From contig CBDCAA010000008.1 of assembly GCA_965213855.1 (NCBI GenBank), positions 1,178,001-1,242,000 of the forward strand: a DNA stretch of 64,000 nt. Reading direction: 5' to 3'. This document shows, in pieces, positions 16,713 to 26,686 of this stretch. The position numbers were made by a program, and so were the translations under genes. This stretch comes from JBBROS01 sp965213855 (GTDB lineage Bacteria > Pseudomonadota > Alphaproteobacteria > Acetobacterales > Acetobacteraceae). The notes under the pieces were generated by a model that was given only the letters and a program-made list of their open reading frames with translations, had not been told where the DNA came from and searched no databases. Positions within the stretch are counted from its first letter, which is position 1, and the number at the start of each line of letters is the position of its first letter.

Positions 16713-18916
16713 TCACGCCCGGCGCTCCAACCCCGCCAATACCTTGTCGAGCGTCAACGGATAGTCGCGGATGCGTACGCCGGTCGCGTTATAGACCGCA
16801 TTGGCCACCGCTGCCCCGGCGCCGCAGATGCCCAGCTCGCCGATCCCCTTGCTCTTGAGCGGATTCGATTCCTGATCCAGCTCAGGCAAAAACACCGCGT
16901 CGATCATCGGCACGTCGGCATTCACCGGCACGTGGTACTCGGCGAGGTTGTTGTTCACGAACGCACCGCTGCGCCCGTCCATCACCAGGTCCTCGTGCAG
17001 CGCCGCGCCAAGGCCGAAGATCATGCCGCCGATGGCCTGGCTCCGCGCCGTCTTGGCATTCAGGATCCGGCCCGCCGTGAACACGCCGAGCATCCGCCGC
17101 AGCCGCACCTCGCCCGTGTCGCGATCGACGCCGACCTCCGCGAACTGAGCGCCGTAGCTCTGCTGGCTATACTTCTTCTGCTGCTCGCCCGGATCGATCG
17201 ACCCTTCGGCTACCATCCCGCCGGCACCGGCCAGCCCGGCCAGCGGCGTCGAACGGCCATCCATCGAAACCTGCCCGTCCGCGAACACGGCCCGGTCCGC
17301 GTCGTACCCCGCAGCCACGGCGACCTTCCCCCGCAACGCCATGCAGGCATCGTACAACGCCGAAGCGGTGCTCGCCGCGCCGAACGAGCCGCCCGAGCCG
17401 GCTGCCATCGGATAGTCGCTGTCGCCAAGCTCCATCCGGACCTTGTCCACCGGCAGCCCGAGCATCGAGGCTGCGACCTGCGTCAGGATCGTATAGCTGC
17501 CCGTGCCGATGTCGGTCATCGCCATCTGCGCCGTCAGCACGCCGTCGGGGTCGAGCCGGACGCGGGCTTGCGACGCCTTGATCGGATTGTTGCGGATGGC
17601 CGCAGCCACACCCATGCCGACCAGCCACTGCCCGTCGCGGCTGGCGCCGGGCTTGCCGCGCCGGCTCCAGCCGAACTGCTCGGCGCCCGCGCGCAAGCAG
17701 GGCACCAGGTTGCGGGACGAGAACGGTACGTGCTTCTCGGGGTCTTCGGCCGGCTCGTTGCGGACGCGCAAGTCGATCGGGTCGATCCCCAGCTTCTCGG
17801 CCAATTCATCCATCGCGCACTCCAGCGCAAGCAGGCCGACCGCCTCCCCTGGCGCACGCATCGAGGACGCGACCGGCACGTTGAGCCCGACCTGGCGCTG
17901 CCGGGTCAGACGGTTCGCCCCGGCATACAAGGTGCGTGTCTGCTGCGCCGCCGCCTCGTACTGCTCCTCGCCATTGCGGTTCGCACACAGGCTGTCATGG
18001 CCGATCGCCGCCAGCGTGCCATCGGCGTCGGCGCCCAGCCGGATGCGCTGCACGGTGTCGCTCCGATGCGTCGTCACGGCAAAGACCTGGGGCCGGGTCA
18101 AAGCAAGCTTGACCGTCCGCCCGGTCTGCTTTGCCGCGATCGCGGCAAGGATCGCATCGCTGGCCACCCAAAGCTTGGAGCCGAACCCACCGCCCACATA
18201 CTTGCTGACGATACGAACCTTGGCCGGATCGATCTTAAGCGTGTCGGCGACCACCTGCTGGCTTTGGCTGACGAACTGGTTTGCCGTCTCGAGGATCAGC
18301 GAGTCGCCGTCCCAGCGTGCGATCGTCGCATGCGGCTCCATGGCCGCATGGCTCTGCATCGGCGTCGTATAGGTCAGGTCCACTTTGACCGCAGCGGACG
18401 CAAACGCCGACTCGAACGTGCCGACGGCGCTGTCGGGCGGCTGGTCGGCCCCGTCCGCCTTCGGCGCCGCCGCCTCGTCGGCATGGCCGTGCAGGTCGAT
18501 GCGCGCCGGGCCACGGTCGTAGCTTGCCTGCACGCGGTGCGCGGCGTCGCGCGCCTGCTCGAACGTATCAGCCACGACCAGGGCGATCGGCTGCCCCCAG
18601 TTCATGATTTCCGGGCCGGTCAACTGGGAGGCGAACTTTCGATGGTCGCCGCTGGCCTGCGGCGGCGCCGTCAGGTGCGTCAGCACGAGACGGACGCCCG
18701 GCATGCGCTCGGCCGCCGCGGTGTCGAGCGCCCCGATCGTGCCGCTCGCCGCGGTCGATTGCACGACGTAGCCATAGAGCGGCGCCTCGTGCGGCCACTC
18801 ATAGGAATAACGTGCGCCGCCAGTGACCTTGAGCCGGCCATCGACGCGGTCGATCGGCGCGCCGACCACGCCAGGGTTGTCGTCGAGCACGGTATGCCCG
18901 ATGGGGCCATTGAGCT

Positions 18917-18920
<4 letters not shown>
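16713..18920 (-). CDS. Aldehyde/xanthine dehydrogenase, molybdopterin-binding subunit (PaoC-like)
   Basis: 735 residues, close to E. coli PaoC (732). It contains the ald_xan_dh C-terminal fold: VDGRLKVTGGARYSYEWP near the N-terminus, molybdopterin-site segments (KYVGGGFGSKLW; SMRAPGEAVGLLALE; GSGGSFGAASTASALYDA) and the catalytic glutamate in KGIGELGICGAG near residue 690. It binds the molybdenum cofactor and oxidises the substrate. ATG 18920 overlaps the FAD-subunit stop (ATGA). Third gene of a paoA-paoB-paoC-type operon. An XdhC/PaoD-type maturation chaperone is not in the window. Confidence 0.9.
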
Positions 18921-19902
<982 letters not shown>

Positions 19903-19906
<4 letters not shown>

Positions 19907-20565
19907 GTCGGCCGGCCCTCCTGCGCGACATCGCTGATAGCGGCGACGATGTTCGGATAGGCGGAGCAGCGGCAGATGTTTCCGCTCATGCGCTCCCGGA
20001 TCTCGGCGCCGCTCAGCGTGCCTGGGTGGAGCAGGTCGCCCGTTACGGCGCTGGGCAGGCCGGCCTTGGCCTCATCGAGCATACCCACCGCCGAGCAGAT
20101 CTGACCCGGCGTGCAATACCCGCACTGGAACCCGTCGTGATGCAGGAACGCCGCCTGCATCGGGTGCAGTTCGTCGCCCGTCGCCAAGCCTTCGATCGTC
20201 GTCAGGTGCTCGCCATCGTGCATCACCGCCAGGCTCAAACAGGCGTTGATCCGACGTCCCTCCAGCAGCACGGTGCATGCGCCGCACTGGCCGTGGTCGC
20301 AGCCCTTCTTGCTGCCGGTCAGGCCGGCGTGCTCGCGCAGCATGTCCAACAACGTCGTGCGCGGGTCGAGCTCGAAGCGCCGAAGGCTGCCGTTGATCGT
20401 CAGGGCGACGGGCACCGTCGGCGTTGCCACGGGGGCCTGTGCCGCTGCCTGGCTCGACACGGCGGGCACCGCGGCCGCTGCCGCCAGCACGGTCGAGACC
20501 TCGAGCACGCCGCGCCGGGTGATATGGGGTTGGTTCAAGTCGAGCCCCTTTCGCTCTGGAGACAT
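19903..20565 (-). CDS. Xanthine dehydrogenase family [2Fe-2S] subunit with Tat signal (PaoA-like)
   Basis: 220 residues from ATG 20565 (a GTG six codons earlier is less likely). An N-terminal twin-arginine signal (ITRRGVLEVSTVLAAAAAVP, ending AAAQA) would export the folded complex to the periplasm. The plant-type [2Fe-2S] cluster uses GCDHGQCGACTVLL plus a downstream Cys (INACLSLA). The second cluster is CGYCTPGQ and ICRCSAYPNI. It is the electron-exit subunit of an aldehyde oxidoreductase like E. coli PaoABC, which detoxifies aromatic aldehydes; the substrate here is unknown. Confidence 0.9.
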
Positions 20566-20636
20566 CGAAAACCTGGAACCCACCGCGCGGTTGCACAGGC
20601 CCGCTCACGCCAGCTTGCGAAAGCGGGCGCGAACCG

Positions 20637-21644
20637 TCAGCCGAGGCGTCGCGCCCAGACGTCCTCCGCCATCGCATCGGCTGCCTCCGCGCCCGCCACG
20701 ACGCCGAGCGCCAACAGGCCGAGTGCCACGGTCGCGCACGCCACGACCGCGCCTGCGCCCGTGCCGGACCGCCAGGCGCAAACGAGGTCGCCAGGGTCGG
20801 CGGCCGCGGGGAGCGCCGGGAGGGTCAGTTCGACCAAATCGGCGTCCCGCGCAAATAGCGTCGCAATCATTGGTTTGACGGGATTGCGCTCGGCCTCGCC
20901 GCCCCCGCCCTTGACGACGATCAGGCGCTCGCGGCCGAGGAGTGCCGCGGAGGCGACATGAAGCGCGATGTAGGGCGGATGGAACACCCCGTCCACGCCG
21001 GCCGCGGCGTCGAACGGGTTCAGCAGGCGCGCCACGGTGTTGATGGGCGACCGCAAGCCAAGCAGCCCGCGCAAACGCAACAGGCGGTCGATCCCCGGGC
21101 ACAGGGCGCTGAGTGGCAGGTAGGCGAAGCCGGCAGCGTCCAACTGCCGTGCGGCTTGTTCGCTGCCCGCGCACACCGGCATGTCCAGCGCGGCCAAGGC
21201 CTCGGTCACCGCGGTGCCGCGCGTGAACTCGTTGCTGCCGTGCATGAGCACCCGGTGCCCGGCGCGGGCGAGCGCGAGGGCGGCCAGCAGGAACCAGGGC
21301 GCCCCGCGGGTGCGGCCGGCGCCATAGCTGGGCCAGTCCAGCGCGACCGGTGCCGAACCGGCCGGCAGCCCGGCGCCGAAGGACTCGCGCGCGGCCTCCA
21401 CCAGCCCCGCCATCTCCGCCGGATCCTCGCCGCGGTAACGCAGCAGCATCAGGAACGCGCCGACCTGGGCCGGCTCGGCCCTGCCCGAGAGGACCATCAG
21501 CAGCGCCGCGCGCGCCTCATCCCGCGTCAGCGCGCGGGACCGGCCAGGACCCCGCCCCAGGGTGCGCACATACTGCGCGAACGGATGCTCCGCCTCGACC
21601 ATCGCCGGGTCAGGCCGGACGGGATGCGGCAGGTCATCAGGCAT
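20637..21644 (-). CDS. YbiB/TrpD2-like glycosyltransferase-family protein
   Basis: 335 residues. The fold is that of anthranilate phosphoribosyltransferase relatives: an N-terminal helical domain (ALTRDEARAALLMVLSG; AQVGAFLMLLRYRGEDPAE) and a C-terminal domain with HGSNEFTRGTA, GLRSPINTVARLLNPF and an ERLIVVKGGGGEAERNP loop. These are features of the YbiB (TrpD2) family, reported to bind nucleic acids rather than make tryptophan. No other trp gene is adjacent. ATG 21644 was chosen because MPDDLPHPV precedes the conserved region at normal length; the 42-codon upstream extension shows no similarity. Confidence 0.8.
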   Translation of the reverse strand: MPDDLPHPVRPDPAMVEAEHPFAQYVRTLGRGPGRSRALTRDEARAALLMVLSGRAEPAQVGAFLMLLRYRGEDPAEMAGLVEAARESFGAGLPAGSAPVALDWPSYGAGRTRGAPWFLLAALALARAGHRVLMHGSNEFTRGTAVTEALAALDMPVCAGSEQAARQLDAAGFAYLPLSALCPGIDRLLRLRGLLGLRSPINTVARLLNPFDAAAGVDGVFHPPYIALHVASAALLGRERLIVVKGGGGEAERNPVKPMIATLFARDADLVELTLPALPAAADPGDLVCAWRSGTGAGAVVACATVALGLLALGVVAGAEAADAMAEDVWARRLG

Positions 21645-21783
21645 GCTCTGTTCGATAGGGCGGCCACCCGGCGCTGTCCAGGGCAGCCATAGGGCGGGGC
21701 GGGTCCGACGCTGCGGTCCGGAGATTGCCATTCGCATGCCGGTCTGTGACACCCTCCGGCGTCGCGACAAAGGAGCGTGTCGG

Positions 21784-22458
21784 GTGCATCGAAGGCCATG
21801 GCCAATAAGGGTTCTCGTCGGCCATCCGCGTACCGTTGGCGCACTGTTGGCGGCGGTTGTGGTCTACGGGCTGTTGCCGGGATCGTTGCCGCGGTCCACG
21901 CGGGGCGTGCTTGCCTGGGACATCGGCGCGCTGTTGCTGCTGGCGCTGACAGCGGTGCTGTTTGCCAGCGCGTCGACGGACGCGGCGATGGCGGCGAATG
22001 CGGAACGGCAGCAGGAAGGGGAGTGGACCGCATTCTGGGTCGTGCTGGCCGGCGTCGCGTTCAGCTTCGTCGCGCTCACCCAGGAACTGGCCAACGTGAA
22101 AGACCTGACTGCGGCCGCACGAAGCCTCCGCGTCGGCCTGGTCGCGGCCACGCTGATGCTGTCCTGGCTGGTCACTCATGCGGTGTTCGCGCTCCGCTAT
22201 GCCCACGAGTATTATACCGCGTCGGTCGCGGGCGGCCCGATCGATGGCGGCCTCGACTTCCCCGGCGACCAGCATCCGGACTACTGGGATTTCGGCTACT
22301 TCTCGCTGGTGCTCGGGATGACGTTCCAGGTGTCCGACGTGCAGATCACGTCACGCAAGCTGCGTCGGCTCGCGGCGGTGCACGGGCTGATCGGCTTCCT
22401 GTTCAACACGGTCATCGTCGCATTGACCGTCAACATCGCGGCCACCGTGATGAGTTGA
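21784..22458 (+). CDS. DUF1345 family membrane protein
   Basis: 224 residues from GTG 21784, preceded eight bases upstream by AGGAG (21771-21775). Five predicted membrane segments: ~13-33, ~43-62, ~80-100, ~115-140 (LMLSWLVTHAVFALRYAHEYY) and ~195-220. The DYWDFGYFSLVLGMTFQVSD stretch is the hallmark of DUF1345, a family of unknown function found widely in proteobacteria. An earlier in-frame ATG (21736) lacks a ribosome site and adds no hydrophobic segment. Its stop is four bases from the convergent stop of the next gene. Confidence 0.85.
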   Translation: MHRRPWPIRVLVGHPRTVGALLAAVVVYGLLPGSLPRSTRGVLAWDIGALLLLALTAVLFASASTDAAMAANAERQQEGEWTAFWVVLAGVAFSFVALTQELANVKDLTAAARSLRVGLVAATLMLSWLVTHAVFALRYAHEYYTASVAGGPIDGGLDFPGDQHPDYWDFGYFSLVLGMTFQVSDVQITSRKLRRLAAVHGLIGFLFNTVIVALTVNIAATVMS

Positions 22459-22462
22459 GTGG

Positions 22463-22669
22463 CTAACGCAGCGTTCGCACCAGAACGTCGCAGTCGGTCC
22501 GGCCAGACAGCAGGCAGTCCTCCAGACGCGCCTTGCTGGCAAGGTTTTGGACCAGGTACAACCCGATCACCACCAGGAACAAGGCAAACGCGAGACCGGC
22601 CAGGCTGGTCGTGACGCGATTGGCTTCGGCCTGCCGCTCGTCATCGTAGTCTACCGAGATACGGCGCAT
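22463..22669 (-). CDS. Small single-pass membrane protein
   Basis: 68 residues from ATG 22669, with a good GAAAGGG ribosome site upstream. A charged N-terminal arm (MRRISVDYDDERQAEANRVT) precedes one strong hydrophobic segment (about 22-41, LAGLAFALFLVVIGLYLVQN). The C-terminal tail holds two cysteines ten residues apart (EDCLLSGRTDCDVL). The layout suggests N-in orientation with a possible disulfide on the outer face. No family recognised. Longer upstream frames have no ribosome site. Confidence 0.65.
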   Translation of the reverse strand: MRRISVDYDDERQAEANRVTTSLAGLAFALFLVVIGLYLVQNLASKARLEDCLLSGRTDCDVLVRTLR

Positions 22670-22782
22670 CGGGTACCCTTTCCGGGTCGGTTCCCGGCGG
22701 AAATGTGGGCTAGAAGCCGGGCCCTTGCCAAGCACTAATAAACACATCGCACCATCAAGCTCCGTTGACAGGAATGCGCCCC

Positions 22783-23409
22783 ATGCAGGCCGCCATCGAC
22801 CACCTCGTCTCCCGCCATGCCGCGTTCGGCCCCTTGATCGACCGGATCGGCCCCCCGCCGCTGGCCGAGCCCCGGCGAGAGCCGTTCGAGGCTCTGATCC
22901 GCTCGATCGCGCATCAGCAGCTGCATGGCAACGCGGCAAGGGCGATCCTGGCCCGGTTCCACGCCCTGTTCGCCCCCGGCCGACACCCGGCGCCGGCGGA
23001 GATCATGGCCGCCGAGGATAGCGTGCTGCGTGCCTGCGGCTTCTCGGCCAGCAAGATCGCCGCGATCCGGGACATCTGCGACAAGGCGCTGGCCGGCGTC
23101 GTGCCGAGCCTGGCCGAATGCGATGCGCTCGACGACGAGGCCCTGATCGCGCGCCTGGTGACGATCCGCGGGGTTGGCCGCTGGACGGTCGAGATGGTGC
23201 TGATTTCGGCGCTCAATCGCCCGGACGTGCTGCCGGTCGATGATTTCGGCGTGCGGGAAGGCTGGCGGCTGCTGAACAAGCTCGACGCCCAACCGAAGCC
23301 GAAGGCGCTGGCCGAGACCGGGGCGGCTTGGGCGCCGCATCGTTCGACCGCCGCGTTCTATCTTTGGCGCGCAGCCGACGAAGGAAAGAAGATCAAGCAG
23401 TCGACCTAG
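22783..23409 (+). CDS. DNA-3-methyladenine glycosylase II (AlkA/HhH-GPD family)
   Basis: 208 residues. HhH-GPD superfamily: PFEALIRSIAHQQLHGNAA (about 35-53), helix-hairpin-helix VTIRGVGRWTVEMVLI (about 128-143) and the catalytic aspartate in LPVDDFGV (about 155). It excises alkylated bases such as 3-methyladenine from DNA. ATG 22783 is preferred because AGGAA lies eight bases upstream; ATG 22774 is also possible. The protein lacks the N-terminal domain of E. coli AlkA, as do many short bacterial relatives. Upstream region is divergent with the small membrane protein. Confidence 0.88.
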   Translation: MQAAIDHLVSRHAAFGPLIDRIGPPPLAEPRREPFEALIRSIAHQQLHGNAARAILARFHALFAPGRHPAPAEIMAAEDSVLRACGFSASKIAAIRDICDKALAGVVPSLAECDALDDEALIARLVTIRGVGRWTVEMVLISALNRPDVLPVDDFGVREGWRLLNKLDAQPKPKALAETGAAWAPHRSTAAFYLWRAADEGKKIKQST

Positions 23410-23476
23410 CAGGCTGCCGAGCCAACTCTGCTGGGAGACCGTGAGACTCGTCATCCGCGACGGTTGTCGGCCAGCC

Positions 23477-24739
23477 TCATGCATTTCCAGGGTTTTTAAG
23501 CATTCCGCCGACAGCGCTGCCGATATCCCGTCGGCAGAACCCCTCCGCCCAGCGCACCTGGTCCACCGCGGCGTACGCCGATGCGCGCGCCGCCGCCATG
23601 TCCGATCCGGTGCCGCAGATCGTCAGCACCCGGCCGCCATCGGCCAGCAGCTGGCCGTCCTGCACCCGCGTCCCCGCCTGGAACACCAGCGCCCCCGGCA
23701 CCGCCGCGGCCGCCTCCAGCCCGTCGATCACGGTCCCGCCGCGAGGCGCGGCCGGGTAACCCGCGGCCGCGAGCACGACGGCGACCGCCGCGTCATCGCG
23801 CCAGCGCAGGTCGAAGCGGCCCAACTCCCCATCGCAGGCCGCGACCAGGCCCGGCAACAGGTCACTGCGCAGGCGCGGCAGCAGCGCCTGGCACTCCGGA
23901 TCGCCGAACCGCACGTTGTATTCGATCAGCTTCGCGCCGTCGGAGGTCAGCATCAGCCCGGCGTACAGGATACCGCGGAACGGCGTCCCGCGCCGCGCCA
24001 TTTCGGTCAGCACGGGGCGGATGAACGCGTCCATCGCCGGCGCCGGGTCGAACCCCGGAACAGGCGAGGCGGCGCCCATGCCGCCAGTGTTCGGGCCCAG
24101 GTCGCCGTCGCCCACGCGCTTATGGTCGGCCGCCGCGCCCAGGAACACGGCGTCGGTGCCGTCGCACAGCGCGAACAGGCTCACCTCCGGCCCCTCCAGG
24201 CACTCCTCGATCACGACCGGGCCGTCCTGGATCAGCGCGGTGATGGCCGCCTCCGCCTCGGCCTCGGTCAGTGCGACAACCACACCCTTGCCGCCCGTGA
24301 GCCCGTCGGCCTTCACCACGATCGGCGCGCCGCGGCGGCGGACGAACTCGGTGGCCGCCGCGGCATCCTCGAACCGCTCCCAGCGCGCGGTCGGGATGCC
24401 CGCCGCGTCGCACAGCGCCTTGGTGAAGGCCTTGCTGCCCTCCAGCTGAGCGGCCGCCTGGCTCGGCCCGCAACAGCGGATGCCCGCCGCGCCCATCGCA
24501 TCGGTCAGCCCGGCGACCAGGGGCGCCTCCGGCCCAGGCAGCACCAGGTCGATCTGCTCGTCGCGCGCGAACTGCACCAGGCGCTCCGTATGCAGGGCCG
24601 CGATGTTGACGTTGGTCGCGATCGTGGCCGTCCCGGGATTGCCCGGCGCCACCCACAGCTTCGTCAGCAGCGGCGACGCCGAGAGCGCCCAGGCCAACGC
24701 ATGCTCCCGCCCGCCCGAGCCCACCAACAGCACCCGCAT
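23477..24739 (-). CDS. purD: Phosphoribosylamine-glycine ligase
   Basis: 420 residues. MRVLLVGSGGREHALAWAL opens the N domain; the ATP-grasp domain follows (GAPIVVKADGLTGGKGV, GPVVIEECLEGPEVS, DLGPNTGGMGAASPVPG, IEYNVRFGDPECQALLPR), then the C-terminal domain. It is the second step of de novo purine synthesis. The start is fixed by the conserved N-terminus; the frame stays open for 1.9 kb further upstream, but that is antisense shadow of the acyltransferase and GT9 genes. Divergent from the LpxL-like gene with a 48-base gap. Confidence 0.97.
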   Translation of the reverse strand: MRVLLVGSGGREHALAWALSASPLLTKLWVAPGNPGTATIATNVNIAALHTERLVQFARDEQIDLVLPGPEAPLVAGLTDAMGAAGIRCCGPSQAAAQLEGSKAFTKALCDAAGIPTARWERFEDAAAATEFVRRRGAPIVVKADGLTGGKGVVVALTEAEAEAAITALIQDGPVVIEECLEGPEVSLFALCDGTDAVFLGAAADHKRVGDGDLGPNTGGMGAASPVPGFDPAPAMDAFIRPVLTEMARRGTPFRGILYAGLMLTSDGAKLIEYNVRFGDPECQALLPRLRSDLLPGLVAACDGELGRFDLRWRDDAAVAVVLAAAGYPAAPRGGTVIDGLEAAAAVPGALVFQAGTRVQDGQLLADGGRVLTICGTGSDMAAARASAYAAVDQVRWAEGFCRRDIGSAVGGMLKNPGNA

Positions 24740-24787
24740 CGCCGCACCCCGCTTGAGTCCGCGGCCGCTGTAGCATAGGTAGCGCGC

Positions 24788-25780
24788 ATGGACACCGCCG
24801 TGCCCCGCGCCGCCGATGGGGCCGCCCCAGCGCCCGGGCCCATCCAACGGGACCGTCCGCGCACAGCTGCCCTCGTCTGGACCCACCGCATCGAGGGCTT
24901 GGCTGCCCGCGCCGCGCTGCGCCTCTTCCGCGCCCTCGGCCCGGTGCGCGCCAGCAACCTGGGTGGCGCGCTCGCCCGCGCCATCGGCCCGCTTCTTCCC
25001 GTCTCGCGCGTCGCCGACACGAACCTGCGCCTGACGATGCCAGAACTCGACGGGCCGGCCCGCGCCCGCATCATCCGCGGCGTGTGGGACAATCTCGGCC
25101 GCACGGTCGGCGAACTCCCCCACGTCGCCGCCCTGCGGGAAACCGCCTCCGGACCAGGCTGGGAGATCGACGGCGACGAGCACATCCGCGCCGTCGCGGC
25201 CCAAGGCGGCCCGGCCATCCTGTTCACCGCACACATCGGCAACTGGGAGCTGCTGCCCCTCGTCGCCGCCGAGCGTGGCGCCGGCTTCGCCTCGATCTAC
25301 CGCCCGTCCAACAACCCCGCGATCGACGAAATCATCCTCGGCCTGCGCAGCGAAGCGCCCGGCGCACACGCCAAACACATTCCGAAGGGGTCGCAAGGCG
25401 CCAAACAGGCCCTCCAGCACCTCAGATCCGGCGGCTACCTCGGCCTCCTGCCCGACCAAAAGATGAACGACGGCATCGAGTCCCGCTTCTTCGGCCTCCC
25501 CGCCATGACCGCCCCGGCGCCGGCCGCCCTGGCACTCCGCCTCCGCTGCCCCATCGTGCCCGGCTACAGCCGCCGCATCGGCCCCGCCCGCTTCCGCCTG
25601 ACGTGCAACGCCCCGCTGCCCCTGCCCGACACCGGCGACCGCACGGCCGACGTGGCCCAGCTCACCCAGGCCATCAACGACCAGATCGAGGCCTGGATCC
25701 GCGCCTGGCCCGAAGGCTGGCTCTGGCTGCACCGCCGCTGGCCGCGGGCGTGCTACCCGGGCCTGCCGCCGAGCAAGTAG
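24788..25780 (+). CDS. Lipid A biosynthesis acyltransferase (LpxL/HtrB family)
   Basis: 330 residues. An N-terminal ~30-residue polar extension precedes a helical segment that may associate with the inner membrane. The HxxxxE catalytic motif is in FTAHIGNWELLP (about residue 155). YRPSNNPAIDEII, PKGSQGAKQALQHLRSGGYL and LLPDQKMNDGI are typical of the family. It adds a secondary acyl chain to Kdo2-lipid A precursors at the inner membrane. The next gene (GT9) starts four bases after the stop, and xseA overlaps that, forming an lpxL-GT9-xseA unit in a region of LPS genes. Confidence 0.92.
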   Translation: MDTAVPRAADGAAPAPGPIQRDRPRTAALVWTHRIEGLAARAALRLFRALGPVRASNLGGALARAIGPLLPVSRVADTNLRLTMPELDGPARARIIRGVWDNLGRTVGELPHVAALRETASGPGWEIDGDEHIRAVAAQGGPAILFTAHIGNWELLPLVAAERGAGFASIYRPSNNPAIDEIILGLRSEAPGAHAKHIPKGSQGAKQALQHLRSGGYLGLLPDQKMNDGIESRFFGLPAMTAPAPAALALRLRCPIVPGYSRRIGPARFRLTCNAPLPLPDTGDRTADVAQLTQAINDQIEAWIRAWPEGWLWLHRRWPRACYPGLPPSK

Positions 25781-25783
25781 GCC

Positions 25784-26686
25784 GTGCGCATCCTGTTCGT
25801 CTCGTCCAACCGCATCGGCGACGCCGTGATCACCTGCGGCGTGCTGGACCACCTGATCCGGACCCATCCGGACTGCCGGATCACCATCGCCTGCGGCCCG
25901 GCTGCGGAAGGCGTCTACGCGCGCATGCCGAACCGCGTGCGGACGATCACCTTCGTCAAGCGCCAGCGCGACCTGCATTGGCTCGCGCTCTGGCGGCAGG
26001 TGGCGTTCACGTGGTGGGACCTGGTCGTGGACCTGCGCGGCTCGGCGCTCGGCTACCTGGTGCCGGCCCGCCGCCGGGTGGTGCGCCGCCGCCGTCCTGG
26101 CCGCATGTATGAACAGCACGCGGCCATGCTCGGCATCGAGCCGGCGCCCTTGCCCGTCGTTTGGACGGCTGCGCAGGACCGGGCGTATGCGGCATCGGTG
26201 CTCCCACTCGGACGCCCGGGGGTCGCGTTCGGCGCGACCGCGAACTGGGCGCCGAAGGTGTGGGCGGCCGAGCGCTTCGCCGCGCTGTTCCATGCGCTCG
26301 CGTCCGGCCCGTTGCCCGGCGCCGTCCCGCTGGTGTTCGCCGGGCCGGGCGCGGCGGAGCGGGAGATGGCCGCGCCCGTGCTCGACGCCCTGCCCGGCGC
26401 GATCGACCTCCGCGGCCGGCTGACGATCCCGCAGGCGGCGGCCTGCATCCAACGCTGCGCCCTCTACGTCGGCAACGACAGCGGCCTGATGCACCTGGCC
26501 GCGGCCTCCGGCACGCCCACGATCGGCCTCTGCGGCACGACGCTCGACCGTGCCGACGAGATGGCGCCGGCCGGGTTGCACGCCGCCTGGGCCAGGGCGG
26601 ACGGGCCGACCATGGACGATCTTTCGGTCGCCGCCGCCTATCACGCCTGCCTGGAGATGCTCGGCTCCGTCGCGGTCGCCGCATGA
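25784..26686 (+). CDS. Glycosyltransferase family 9 (heptosyltransferase-like)
   Basis: 300 residues from a GTG start four bases after the acyltransferase. N-terminal MRILFVSSNRIGDAVITCGV is the GT9 signature. The C-terminal nucleotide-sugar domain carries FGATANWAPKVWAAERFAAL and YVGNDSGLMHLAAASGTPTI with GLCG, the ADP-heptose site pattern. It probably adds a heptose or related sugar to the LPS core; the exact sugar cannot be read from sequence. Its stop overlaps the xseA start (ATGA). Confidence 0.9.
   Translation: MRILFVSSNRIGDAVITCGVLDHLIRTHPDCRITIACGPAAEGVYARMPNRVRTITFVKRQRDLHWLALWRQVAFTWWDLVVDLRGSALGYLVPARRRVVRRRRPGRMYEQHAAMLGIEPAPLPVVWTAAQDRAYAASVLPLGRPGVAFGATANWAPKVWAAERFAALFHALASGPLPGAVPLVFAGPGAAEREMAAPVLDALPGAIDLRGRLTIPQAAACIQRCALYVGNDSGLMHLAAASGTPTIGLCGTTLDRADEMAPAGLHAAWARADGPTMDDLSVAAAYHACLEMLGSVAVAA

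Noticed and set aside
24740..26644. Upstream in-frame continuation of purD
   Set aside because: Open only because of GC bias; it runs antisense to the acyltransferase and GT9 genes, and PurD similarity begins at ATG 24739.
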